Origin: Phymatolithon calcareum
Lineage: Eukaryota > Rhodophyta > Florideophyceae > Hapalidiales
Length of the DNA stretch: 64,000 nt
Assembly (NCBI GenBank): GCA_977006965.1
Contig: OZ345385.1
Span: 496,001 to 560,000 of the forward strand
Reading direction: 5' to 3'
Under the pieces are notes generated by a model. The model saw only the letters and a list, made by a program, of their open reading frames with translations, made no database searches and had not been told where the DNA came from. The translations under genes and the position numbers were made by a program. Positions 23,386 through 33,536 of this stretch are shown here, piece by piece. Every line of letters starts with the position of its first letter. The first letter of the stretch is position 1.

Positions 23386-24292
23386 TCAGAACATCGCGGT
23401 AGACGTATGCCATATCTGCATGCTAGAACACGTGGTGTGAAGCAGGAGGTACATTTTTGCAAGATCTCGCTTGACGATTTCCGCGCTTACAATTTTCTCG
23501 TACTCGTTCTGCGCTCTTACAATCGCACGTAGTCTCTCTTTCTGCTGTGGGTAGTCATTTTTGGAGACTGTCGGCAAGCGAGGGAAAGTACCAAATACGA
23601 AAAGTGTGAGAACCAGGCCGTGCCATCCAACAGTATCGTTCAAAGCCTTTGTAGCAATTGATAAGTCCCATGGTAGTTTTGGGAAGCCGTCTTGTAGCTT
23701 CTGATAAATAGTTCGCAAGGTGTTGTGGTACTTTTCGCCTACGCCCAGTGAGCTGTGCGATTCCGTGGCAGTGTGGAGCAAAGATATTCCGGTGAGCTCG
23801 CATGCGTTTTTCCATTGTGCAGAAGTAAATACAGATCCTTGGTCCGTGAGCATTGACTCCGGGAAGCCTATATATGTAGTGGCCCAAAGTTTAAAAAATG
23901 TGTTCCATATTGTGGCTTTCTGACATCAGGAAGAAAGGCTGCTGCACTAAAACGAGTTCCGTCATCAATGATCTGGATGACAGTCTTGGCGGATCCTTTG
24001 TTATCACGTAGATACATGATATCAAAGTGAAGCTCCTGGTTGCACATGACGTTCTCAGTATCCCGCATGTCTTCGATATGTTTGCGAGAAGCTTCCTCGT
24101 TTCTGGAGAGTTATTTTCACAGTTCGCCCTCTGGAGTAGAGTATACAGCTTTGTAGTACTTGGGTGCAGTTGGTGCAGATATAATCTTTCGAGCTGCCAG
24201 CGAGTGTAGAATGAAGTAACCATTGGTGACCTTTGTAGGTAGGTGTGGCCAAATTGCATGGCGGAGCGTGCTCCGCCTCCATCGCTACACAT
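23386..24292 (-). pseudogene. LTR-retrotransposon integrase, broken
   Basis: The minus strand from 24292 down reads an HHCC-type lead-in (LERLYLHQLHPSTTKLYTLL, SPETRKLLANIS). It continues with HFDIMYLRD and IIDDGTRFSAAAFLPD (about 24040-23930) carrying the first catalytic Asp, then MLTDQGSVFTSAQWKNACEL (about 23850) with the second Asp. TESHSSLGVGEKYHNTLR (about 23760) carries the Glu and the 'S-x-G-x-G-E-R-Y-H' block. This is the complete integrase core in order, split over at least two frames by small indels. It is preceded and followed by nothing recognisable as RT or gag. The ESH-S-x-G-x-G-E-x-Y-H block is characteristic of a retrotransposon lineage common in fungi and protists. The lineage name is not certain. 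Confidence 0.75.
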
Positions 24293-25018
24293 TTCTCAGA
24301 ATGCAGACCAAATCCCTCTTCTTAGTGGAGAAATTCAGTCTGTGACTAGCCTGGGAGACTTTAACACTCGCTTTTCTGCATCTGCTGTTGTTAGAAACCT
24401 CCTTGCACATTCGAATTAAGCTTATGCAGCGTTTCGAGGGCTTGGTTCGGACTCAGATCCAGATAAACCAGTCGCTACGGCGGTCCTCACCCCTACGTCA
24501 GCATCACGGAAAATAATTATGTCTGCCTTGGACTCCTGAGGCGTGAATAGCCAACCAGCTCATGGCAATTATGCTTCTCGTGAAGACGGAATTCGTCTCA
24601 AAGATGGAGTAGGCACAAGAAGAGCATTAGAAGGAACTGAAGCTGACACACCGTAATGGACAAGATGTACGAGACTGCATTCCGTATCTCAATCGAGTTT
24701 AAAAACAGAGAGGTTATGCCGCCCGGAAAGAAGCGCAAAACTACAGAGCCTCCATCCGAAATGGAATACCTCAACGCTTACGTGAACTCGGAGCAACGAC
24801 TATCAGAGCATCTCTTGTTTCTCCTTCTAGTTGCCGTCACTTGCTTTGCTATAAAACACCCGGCGTTTGAAGCTTGGCTGAAGACAGAAACTCTACGCGG
24901 TATGTCTAGTCATGCGGAGACTTTGAGGGGGACCAGCGGTGTTGGTGTCCTTTACTTTGGTCTTGTCAAGTACTTCGGGATCTGCCGGTATCAGACACGC
25001 GTAGCAGCTTTGTGGTCC
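24293..25018. other. Intergenic, with an unclassified 125-codon plus ORF
   Basis: Plus 24656-25033 is open and partly protein-like (basic PPGKKRKTTEPPSEMEYL segment, then a hydrophobic LLFLLLVAVTCFAI stretch) but has no recognised family. It runs into the terminal repeat of the piggyBac-like element, so any gene here was cut at 25019. Confidence 0.3.
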
Positions 25019-25022
25019 CTAG

Positions 25023-25035
25023 TGTCTATTTGACG
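25023..25035 (+). repeat. Left terminal inverted repeat of piggyBac-like copy 2
   Basis: TGTCTATTTGACG, preceded by CTAG; inverted match at 26643-26655. Confidence 0.8.
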
Positions 25036-26642
25036 AACCCCTTCAATTGAGGGGCGTTTTGAAAGCTCAAAAAGTTTGTAAAATGAATGCGGAACGGGTC
25101 ATTTGCGCCACAATTAGTAAGGCGGGGTCGTGTTCTGCGTGAGGAGTACCGGAACTAATAGGATATAAAAGCTTCGCTCGGCTCTGGAAACGAAAATGTG
25201 CTGGTCAATTACAAGAATCACATCCACCATGCCACGAGAAAAATACCCGCGCCGAGTGGTCGGTGAACCCGTACACTCAAAAGCAACGTCTGTAACCAGT
25301 CTCGCAAAGTGCTGCAGACTATATGGGGCCTTGTCCAAGTCGAAAAACGTGAACGGCACAGTTCAAGAGGTACTTGTGGACGAAATTAACGGTCGCGCGA
25401 GCACATCACTTCGCGTGAAATGGGTGCTAGTTTGGCAACCGGTGATGAAGACTAAGATTTCGACAGTTAAGATTGTTAACATCAAGGCAGGGAGCGCTAA
25501 CGATGATATTTCAATCGCTCAGCAGCTTAAACCGAACCAGCAGCGGCAAAGCGCGTCAACGCCAAGGCCTGCTTACAGTACTCACCTGCGCCAATCTTCA
25601 TCGCGAACCGCCAGCTCAATGACTCCAGTGGCAACTAAAAGCGCTTCAAAAGGCCTCAAAAGCTCGGAAGAAACTCTCAGAAGCGTTGAACGACCTCGCC
25701 CTGGCTCTCTCGCCTGCGCGTTGCAAAGCTCTTGGGACCAAGCGTCACAAGAGGAGCTTGATGTCCTCACACCCGACCGCGAGCCGAATACTGTTGCTCA
25801 TGGCGTGGAATGGTATGAGAGGAAGGTGCTATGCCCGATTGGGGGAAGGGTTCCCCGTCAGTTCTGGAGAGCCTTCCATGATAGCGGCTATGTGGGTTGA
25901 CAGAGAACGGCGATATTTTATTTCGACAATCTCTACAATCATGGAAGGTAAGCCGTACAATCATGTTCGCTGGCGTCAGCTTGACAATGGACCTTCTCGT
26001 GTGGAACTCTCCGTGCCCCAGCCTGAAGTATGCGAGACATATTACTCTGCGTGCGCGCAAATCAACAGGCACAATCGATGTCGACAAGATGGTTTGGACA
26101 TGGAGAAGAAAGTACGCACCCACGACTGGTCATTTCGAGTGAGCACATCACTTCTGTCAATCTGCGTGGTTGATAGCTGGCTTCTGTTCTCTGGTGCTCA
26201 TTCAGAGTCGCAGGACCACATAACGCAGCGAAGATATTATGAAGAACTGGCTCAGCAACTTATCGATAACTCCTCCGATGCGCGCAATACGCGTCAACGT
26301 TCAGTTACTCCTGAACGTTCACTAGCCTCTTTGAGTGGTGCTGGAACCTACTTAACGCCGACGACAAAGAAAAGGAAAACTGCGAATGGCATGATGACTA
26401 CTTTTGCTGTGCAAAACAACTGCAGAGTGTGCAAAGTCAAGAAGACAACTCTTGTGTGCTCATCATGTAATAGGCTCGACGGTGCACCACCATATGTTTG
26501 CGGTACGTCTACTGGTAGGAACTGTTTCGCTAAGCATGTTGAAGATATCCATGAGCTGGACGCATTCGATGCGACCGATAGTGAGTAGATGTGTGTGCAA
26601 AAATTATATAAATCTCATTCCCTCAATTGAGGGAAAATTTTC

Positions 26643-26655
26643 CGTCAAATAGACA
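26643..26655 (-). repeat. Right terminal inverted repeat of piggyBac-like copy 2
   Basis: CGTCAAATAGACA followed by CTAG; reverse complement of 25023-25035. Confidence 0.8.
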
Positions 26656-26659
26656 CTAG

Positions 26660-27071
26660 ATAAGAATTTTTTCATATTCTTGGTGCTCATGTCCGGTGAA
26701 ACATAGGCGCCTATCACTGTGACTCCAGCCACTATGCAGAATATTGCCTGATGGTCCTTCTGTGCGATGCGATGCAAGAGTCCGCCTCTCAGAAAGTTGC
26801 GGAATAGAATTGATACACCTCCCCTATTCTGACCGCTCCTTTTTCCAGCTAGTGGGCTTGCTGTTAGGTGTGTATGGTGGAGCGGCAGAGCATTCTCAGG
26901 ATACAACCACGTTTCAGTGAGAACCAGAAGATGTGGCTTGGAGGTGGCCCATACCGCTTGACCAGCTCTCGTATTCGTCGCTACTCCATGCACATTGTAG
27001 GTTCTGACTCTCATATATCCATCCACGTCTAACATTCGCCATGAGTCTCCGGTTGGCTTTGCGGAGGACAC
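26660..27071 (-). pseudogene. LINE endonuclease (exonuclease/endonuclease/phosphatase fold), cut by the piggyBac-like insertion
   Basis: The minus frame reads VRTYNVHGVATNTRAGQAVW, then PHLLVLTETWLYPE, then RGGVSILFRNF and VIGAYVSPD. These are the N-terminal blocks of the AP-type endonuclease of LINEs: the Asn strand, the catalytic 'E-T-W', and the G-G-V-x-I-x-x-x core strand. The frame reaches KKFLS and then enters the CTAG terminus of the DNA transposon at 26659. The C-terminal endonuclease motifs and the RT are therefore cut off. The piece lies directly downstream of the ORF1-like coiled-coil region in the same orientation. Confidence 0.7.
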
Positions 27072-28346
27072 GCATTGATAACTTCACAGCTATCCTTTTG
27101 GGGGCCGAACTCCCAGTCTGGGGTGGGTCACCCTTTTCCCTAGATCTTGCTTCAAGCAGGTCATAGAGTGCTTTCCGGGCCTCTTCGCCGAGGGTCTTTG
27201 TGGTATCCGCATGCCTTATATAGAGCTTCCGTGCTCCTGGGTGTTTTGTGTGGTCAAGTAGCCGCTCCATGCGCTTATAGCACCCTTGTAGGCTACGAAG
27301 CCTTCTATCTAGCTGGGTTTCGCTCCGTCCATTTAAATTCGGCACCTTGTCAAATGATTTCAGATGTGTGAAGCTCTTGCTCGTTAAGAAATCGATAATA
27401 GGTTGCTCGCTTCCCTCTCCAGTAATAATTTGAAGAACTGAAGCGCCGATGAAGTCGATTCCCCATACGACGCCGCGGCCAAGGGCTTCCGTTGAGCACT
27501 TCCTCAGCTCTCCGATTGGTCCTCTTGCAAAGCTTCCAAAGTACAGAGCGGCGGGCTGAAGCTGCGCTATGAGCCACGATTCCGAAGATGCTCTGTTCTT
27601 ACTGGCGCTGGTTGGAAGAAGCGGTTAATTCCTCTGCTCTGCTCATGCGACGCTATCACGTGGGCTTTTTGTGCTATGTTCTTCCCCTCCGGTTCCTTCT
27701 GTTTCTGCTGCGTACCTCCAGGTACAAGCATTGCTTGCAGGGATGAGATGCCCTGCCGTATCGAGAGAGGTGCTTTGGACCATGTTTGAGCCGTTGTCTG
27801 CTCTCCACTGATGGTTTCGGCCCTCGTGCTGCGATTGGTGTTTGTGATCTGGTCCTTTTCTTTTCCTTCAGTATTTCGTTTCTCCAGGACATTAACTCTC
27901 TCCATTAGACTTTTGACTTGCATTCTCAAGCTTGTAGCTTCCTCTGCGATTATAGTAGCAGATTCGAGATTGGCTTCCAATGTCTTCTGTTTGATCTCAA
28001 GGCTCTCGCATTTTTCACGAAGCTGAGTAGTCTCGGCCTGTGATTTGCTCAATTGCCTTGTTAGGATATCGATCGCATTGGACATGCGCTCAAACATTTT
28101 CTCAGTTTCGTTCGTACTATGCTTTTGCATGGGCACGGCTGCTTCCGTGATGCATTCTTTTGGATCTCTTTTTGCGTTGAGTTGCTCTTCAATGCTCTCG
28201 GTGAGAAGATATCCGCTCGTGGTTGCCTCACATGTATCGCACAGTACTTTTTGAAGACGAACCCCCTTTGACTTTTTCGTTCCGCGAACGAATCCATTCC
28301 TTTGGTGTGTACCAATCGCGGCTATTTCGATTTTAGGACACTCCAA
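27060..28346 (-). pseudogene. LINE ORF1-like coiled-coil protein, frameshifted
   Basis: Minus frame 28346-27567 encodes a lead with LCDTCEATTSGY, then a long heptad-rich region (residues about 95-165, rich in Glu, Leu and Lys, for example TTQLREKCESLEIKQKTLEA) typical of a trimeric LINE ORF1 coiled coil. A Gln/Pro-rich basic tail follows. Two further frames (27577-27350 and 27345-27060) continue with basic residues up to the start of the endonuclease frame, implying at least two frameshifts. A possible upstream C-x-x-C segment (CHDCLM) lies near 28490. The order coiled-coil ORF followed by endonuclease ORF supports one LINE copy. The specific ORF1 family is not identified. Confidence 0.5.
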
Positions 28347-28563
28347 GATGTCTCAAAAGTGGTCGAAAACCCATGGCACCCAGCCCGAAGGGTTGAGCTT
28401 CATTTTTCGAATCAATCGCTAGTTGGGCCTCCTAGTGCTGCTTTGGCTTCCATCTCTGAGACGGTGGAGTCTACGTCCCGGGACATCAGACAGTCATGGC
28501 ACACACGCTGTGTGGAATAGGGAATGTCCCAACTTGAGGAAAGTCGGCACTTTTCTAATCGCA

Positions 28564-29690
28564 TTATACTACCATCGAGCTTTGTCCGTTATCTTGTTCA
28601 GAATTGCATAGTATCACGTCAATGGCTCGCGCCAGTTCATTCTCTTCGGTAGGGGTCCATGTGGGCTTCTTCAGGGTTCTGCTGAGCGTACCAATTGCCC
28701 ATGCTCCTTGCCTACCCATTTTTTCAATAAGCTTCGTGGGGTTCCTAGGGAAGTGTCCTAAAAACCATCTTGCGCAAAGAATTCTGTGTCTGCTTTCTTT
28801 CATCCTCAATGCGTGGTGTGGAAGACCCTTCTTGGAAAACGTTATTTTTCTTGCGCGGCGTTTTTCTTGCTTCTCCCAGACTCGTCGGAGGCTTGGCTTA
28901 TCTTGAGGGTCAGCTGCTGTGTTCGCTTCCCGGATGCAGTCAAGTGTTTCAAGTTCGAGCTCTGCCCCGGCATCATCGGTCTCTTCTGCTACCTTGCCCA
29001 ATCTTCGTCTTAACTTGGAGTGTAGGCGTTGTCGGCGGAACTCCCACGGCTCTATTTGACAAAGCTTCATTAGTCTTCTCCAATGCCGCGCTGCCCATTT
29101 GCCGAACAGTATCGTTGCCATGTCCTTCTGTATTTGCACTGCTGCTATCGATGTGCGGATTGTATCAGGTGTTATGTGTGCAGCGTACTCATACACTGGC
29201 CTGATAAAGGCTTTAAAGAGCCTGATATTCTTTTCAGTGCTGTATCCTCTCCTTGTCATGCCTAGGGAGCTCATGAGTCGCACCTTAGCGCTTGCACTTT
29301 TGAATTGCTCCAGAAGCCTGTCGTCACGGATTCCGTTCTCATCAATAGACGCACCAAGGTATTCTGCTGTGCGCCTTATTTGGACTTCCTCGTTAGCCAG
29401 CAGAAGCGCTCTTTTTGTCCTCTTCTTGGGGAGTATGACTGAGCACTTTCGGATCGACCAAGTCATTCGATACATACATGCCCATTCTGTGCATTCATTG
29501 AGCATCTCTTGGAGTTCGTCTTCGTGTCTTGCCATTAGTATGACGTCGTCCGCGAACATATTTAGACGGAGATTAGCACTAGAATCGTTGAGGTTCAGAG
29601 CGGTTACCCTCTCTGCTAAGGTGTCCATAAGGATGTTAAACAGTTGCGCAATGATGTCATTGTCGACATCTCTGAACACCGGATAAATTT
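28564..29690 (-). mobile_element. LINE reverse transcriptase, C-terminal part
   Basis: An open minus-strand frame of 371 codons begins at a palm segment IAQLFNILMDTLAERV and has the catalytic MFADDVILMA (about 29550), TAEYLGASID, then a long basic thumb/connection tail ending at 28564. It lacks everything upstream of the palm, and the expected GVPQG motif is not in frame; immediately upstream the sequence changes frame. It is followed by the 5' part of another LINE copy in the same orientation (28520 downward), so two LINE fragments are joined head to tail. Its layout parallels the LINE at 1125-2498, but the two sequences are clearly different. Confidence 0.75.
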
Positions 29691-30071
29691 CTCATAACAA
29701 GGGTGCTGATAATGCATTACAGTCCTAGAACACATTACAGTGTTGACGTTGCCAATCGTTTTTGCCTCAGGCACCTTGTCTAGTTCATTCACTGTCATTT
29801 TGTTGTACTGTACTTTTTACTTCCGCTAGAAGGTGTGAAATGATTTTCACCCTCGAGATCTCTCCGTTGAGATCAGAGGTAGGTTTTCTAATTTTGCTGA
29901 CTATAGCCGTTTTTATGCGAAATGGAGCCTCTGGGCTCTGAGTTGAGTCCTCGTGGCTCATCAGAAGTGTTGCCCTAAGCGTCTGCAGATGCGTTGGTAA
30001 CACTATAATAAAAATCTCCACTTCTTCTTCTTCTTCCGCTAGAAGGTATGACACTTGAATGGTCCTAAGTA
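29691..30071. other. Intergenic with a short trinucleotide run
   Basis: Contains a TTC/GAA-rich stretch (CTTCTTCTTCTTCTTCC at about 30020), duplicated as a related phrase CTTCCGCTAGAAGGTGTGA at 29820 and CTTCCGCTAGAAGGTATGA at 30035. These duplicated phrases, about 215 bp apart, may mark a small insertion. No gene was recognised. Confidence 0.4.
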
Positions 30072-30425
30072 TCAGTCACCGGGGTCCGGAGGCCAGGCCT
30101 CTGGACGTTCGGTCCTAGGTCTCCGTGCATTGATTGCCAGGCTCACGTATTCGTGTATGGCGCACGTAATCTGCGTAACAAATATTTCTCTGAGCACACC
30201 TTCAGGGAGCGCGCTAGTGCATGCTCTCTGTCTTGCACGTTTCTCGATCAGATCGTGCGCGCTAGGGCTGAGAACGGCGTTGGTAGTCGCGGCGAACGGA
30301 AAGAACTGCACAGGCGGAATCCGATTCTTGAGAACAGGTGCGTACTTGGCGGTTTTTGCGTCATCTAGTCGGACTAGTATTGACGTTGTGTTCTTCGTAG
30401 TACTGTACAGTCGTGCGGAACACAA
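30072..30425 (-). pseudogene. Retroelement-pol C-terminal tail fragment (tentative)
   Basis: A 117-codon minus frame reads AKTAKYAPVLKNRIPPVQFF and PFAATTNAVLSPSAHDLIEK. This resembles the post-RT region of many plant and protist non-LTR elements ('K-x-x-K-Y-x-x-x-x-x-x-x-G-x-x-F-x-P-x-A-x-x-T-x-G-x-x-x-P-x-A'). The helical tail ends in a short proline-rich terminus. No RT is attached. Similarity is to a loose pattern only. Confidence 0.35.
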
Positions 30426-30699
30426 GCCAAATCGTTCTAATCCAGGCTGGATCGCGCAAGGTCGATCGTCGCGTGCAAGAAGAAGAAAAATCTGTCTGGC
30501 GTGTTGGTAAGGCTCGATCGTCCGTGCTTGTAATGTAGACCATCACGTCTTCTTCGGATGCCTTTCGAATCAACAAGGTACGCCTAATCATCAATATCGC
30601 TAAGAAGGCTTCATCAGTTGCGATGGAAGTCAAATGCCTGATACTCGACTCTATGTTCTGACTTCTTTTGAGTCTGCTTTCTTTTCTGACTCCAATTGA
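30426..30699. other. Upstream of the V-ATPase B pseudogene; possible intron
   Basis: A pyrimidine-rich tract (TTTTGAGTCTGCTTTCTTTTCTGAC, from about 30667) precedes the acceptor-like CTGCAG at 30713-30718. This fits a 3' intron end, but no first exon was identified. Confidence 0.3.
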
Positions 30700-32149
30700 C
30701 ATGTCGCGAAGGCTGCAGTCGAGACCAATTACTCTGTGAAGCCCCGTCTTGACTATCGCTTTGTTGCTGCCGTGAACGGACCGCTTGTTGTTCTCAACAA
30801 TGTAAAGAATTCGCGTTATGGTGAAATTGTCGATCTCGCTGTCGGAGATGGCACCAAACGTCGCGGTCAAGTGCTTGAGGTAAACGGTGACAAAGCCGTC
30901 GTCCAGGTGTTCGAGGGAACAACTAGTATTGACAACCGCAACACTCATGTTGAATTTTTCGGTGACATCATGCGTACTCCAGTGTCGCGCGACATGCTTG
31001 GTCGTGTTTTTAATGGCAGTGGCAAGCCCATTGACGGAGGACCCCCCCCCCCCCGTCGTCTCTGAGGCATACCGTGATATTGCTGGTTCCAGTATTAACC
31101 CGCAGAGCAGTACTTATCCAAAGGAAATTATTCAGACTAGTATTTCCGCCATCGATGTTATGAACTCCATCGCTCGCGGTCAGAAGATTCCTCTTTTCTT
31201 CGCTGCCGGCTTTCCCCATAACCAAGTTGCATGGCAGATTTGTGACCAGGCCGGTCTTGTGAGGAAAGCTGAGGAAGGCGGAGATGGAGATGACTTCGCC
31301 ATTGTGTGCGCCGCTATGGGTGTCAACGTGAAGGCCGCCCGTTTCTTCTGTCAAGATTGGGAGGAGAATGGTGCTATGGGAAAGGTTACCCTTTTCCTCG
31401 ACCTCGCCAATGATCCTACCGTTGAGCGTATTGTGACTCCACGTCTAGCATTGACCACCGCGGAATACCTCGCATATGAATGCGGCATGTATGTCCTCGT
31501 TATCCTTACTGACATGAGCTCCTACGCAGATGCTCTTCGTGAGGAGGTGCCCGGAAGGTGTGGTTACCCAGGATGCATGTACACGAATCTTGCGACTATC
31601 TACGAGCGTGCCGGTCGTGTCGAGGGCCGTCCTGGTTCTATTACGCAGCTCCCCATTCTCACCATGCCTAATGATTATATTACTCATCCCATTCCGGATT
31701 TGATGGGATACATTACGGAGGTTCAGATTTACTTGGATCGCCAATTGCACAATCGCCAAATCTTCCCGCCGATTAATGTGCTTCCCTCCCTCTTACGTCT
31801 TATGAAGTCTGCCATCGGCAAGGGTATGACACGAAGGGATCATGGTGTTGTTTCCAATCAGCTTTACGCAGCGTATGCAACTGGCAAGGATGTCATCGCC
31901 ATGAAGTCCGTTGTAGGAGAGGAAGCATTGTCGTCGGAAGATAAGCTTTGCCTAGAATTCCACGATATGTTTGAGAAGAAACTTGTCACACAGGGGGCCT
32001 ACGAAGCTCGTGATATTTTCAATTCCCTTGATCTGGCATGATCCCTTCTTCGAACTTTCCCAAGGACTATGCTCAAGCGTATTCCGGACAAGGTCCTCAA
32101 GGAGTACTACCATCGCCGTGGGGCCCAGAAGGAGGAATCGACTGCGTAA
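30700..32149 (+). pseudogene. Vacuolar H+-ATPase subunit B pseudogene
   Basis: Clearly V-type ATPase subunit B, the non-catalytic nucleotide-binding subunit of the V1 sector that acidifies the vacuole. Recognisable blocks are [73 protein letters not shown], and near the C-terminus YERAGRVEG and [19 protein letters not shown]. It is broken. A run of 13 C at 31042-31054, where about 6 would encode the expected Gly-Gly-Pro-Pro, shifts the frame. Five codons are missing near 31540 (the family has an extra V-S-A-A-R-like segment before EEVPG). A TGA at 32039-32041 replaces an expected Trp codon; the same frame then continues as LLRTFPRTMLKRIPDKVL to a TAA at 32147-32149. Many invariant residues are also changed. 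The N-terminus is lost or lies behind an intron ending near 30717 (CTGCAG). It is not poly-A tailed, so it is more likely a duplicate than a processed copy. Confidence 0.92.
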
Positions 32150-32398
32150 TTATGTCTCCTATGTGACAGAGTTGTGGCAACTCACTTCACGTGTTGATGT
32201 TCGTCTTTTTGTGCCGTAAACTGACAGTTTCGCTAGATTTTTCAATTAACTTGAACATGTGTAGAGTTGTTTTATGAGGCCCGTTCGATAACGCACGCGC
32301 AGTGTAGGAAGTTGAGGGAAGCAATATTGAAGATGGGTAATAATAGAGCTTTACCCTAATTAGTTGCTGAACCGACGAAGAAGTACAAAAATAAAAAT

Positions 32399-33420
32399 CT
32401 AATATGAGGCAACATCCTCAACACTATCGGACCTCTTCCGTAGAATCCTGCTGCTGATATTCCCATTTCTTCGAGACTGCATTGCGTCAAGGGCGAATTT
32501 CGAACTTAGGTGTGTCCCCACTATGTTCTTGGAGTCCGATAAACGCTCTCGCTCGTCTTCCTGTTCCTGGACAGCCTTCTTAACGCTACGAGACTCCATT
32601 CGATGACGACGATCATCATGCAGACGTTCTGCTGCAAGAAGCAGTATTGTCTTCTGCACTAGGTTCTGGATAATTTGGCTCTTCTCGCTCGCGACGGTTG
32701 CTCCCATCACGCCGGTGACTCCTGTGCTCCTCCTGATGAGTAATATGTTTTTTCGGCTTAAACTGCTCTCCAACCTGAACTCCACTTCCGCCCTTAGGAA
32801 GCTTCAATCCATACCGAGAATAATTTTTCGCGTGCCTATGGTCGTGAGCATCAAGGGTTATTCCTGTCACTGAAACCGCTGGTAGCTCCTCTCGCCCCAC
32901 ATGAATAGACTTTTTTGCTGTATCACGTTCTGCTCGTCTCCGCTTTCTAGCTTCTCAGATTTCCCGCCGTTCAGCTTTCCCGCCGTTCAGCTTTCCTAGC
33001 CAGTTTCGCAGCTATTTTGGCATGGTCATCCCTCGAAAGGTTTCGCTCCAGGTGCAATGGACGTTTCGCGCGAGTAGATTCAAGAGCAAGTCTTCGCTCT
33101 TTTTCAATTAACAACATGGGGTCTTCTCGAAGTTTGTTTTCAGCGTCAATGATGAGCGCCTTTTGCGGGTCTTTCTCACGAGAACCGGAAGAAATCGTAG
33201 CACTTTTCTTTCCAAGTAAAGCATCCTCCTGGTCGCGAGCTTCCTGTTCCTTAGCTGCCTTGCAATGTGCTGTAGGACCATCTTCATACATCCATTCGAT
33301 ACGCTGACGTCGTTTGACTTCTGCTGGGTCTAGACGTCCCGATTCAATTTCCAATCGCTGAAGTTCCTCCAACCGTCGTTCCTCCTCTAGCTGCTTCTGC
33401 AGCACGCACAATCTAAACAA
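32399..33420 (-). pseudogene. CWC25-like pre-mRNA splicing factor pseudogene
   Basis: The minus strand encodes KQLEEERRLEELQRLEIESG and RIEWMYEDGPTAHCKAAKEQ, then DALLGKK. This is the 'K-x-L-x-x-x-R-E-E-E-R ... R-L-E-W-M-Y ... E-x-x-L-L-G-K' signature of CWC25, a step-one factor of the spliceosome. The C-terminal region near 32640-32400 (ERLHDDRRHRMESR, then SSRILRKRSDSVEDVASY) also fits the family's end. A 16-bp tandem duplication (32961-32976 repeated at 32977-32992) shifts the frame. A TGA lies close by and a further frame change occurs near 32700. The family's N-terminal Cir_N block (a 'S-W-H-P' motif) is missing. An acceptor-like TGCTGCAG ends at about 33401, so the first exon has probably been lost. 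It lies downstream of and parallel to the Tc-like gene, whose stop is only about 120 bp away. Confidence 0.7.
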
Positions 33421-33536
33421 TTGCACCACGCGATTCACAATTGCGGTTCAGCAGTTTGTACAGTTGTCCCGCCACTCAAGTCGCACCACATTACCAGAAG
33501 CGAACTAACAAACTAAATTTGTATCATCAAACACAC

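Larger units (their letters stand above)
25019..26659 (+). mobile_element. piggyBac-like DNA transposon, copy 2, defective
   Basis: Bounded by CTAG at 25019-25022 and 26656-26659, with inverted termini TGTCTATTTGACG just inside and a subterminal palindrome TTCAATTGA or CTCAATTGAG at both ends. Two plus-strand frames remain. The first, 25196-25900, begins with a MPREKYPRRVVGEP segment shared with copy 1 and ends with EWYERKVLCPIGGRVP and FWRAFHDSG. The second, up to 26588, has QINRHNRCRQDGLDMEKK, then SFRVSTSLLSICVVDSWLLF, then a Cys tail CRVCKVKKTTLVCSSCNR ending NCFAKHVEDIHELDAFD. 'IDRHN-x-x-RQ-x-x-L-x-x-E' and the terminal cross-brace-like Cys/His region fit piggyBac-type transposases. The DDE core between them is largely absent, so it is non-autonomous. 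It sits inside a LINE: its right edge cuts the LINE endonuclease frame. Confidence 0.78.

Noticed and set aside
21869-23532. Series of plus-strand ORFs (up to 237 codons) with VYTRLHSFT-like repeats
   Set aside because: They are translations of the G-poor 10-11-bp satellite in all three frames; lack of stops follows from base composition.
30361-30948. 195-codon minus ORF over the V-ATPase B start
   Set aside because: It is the antisense shadow of the V-ATPase B coding sequence and its upstream region.
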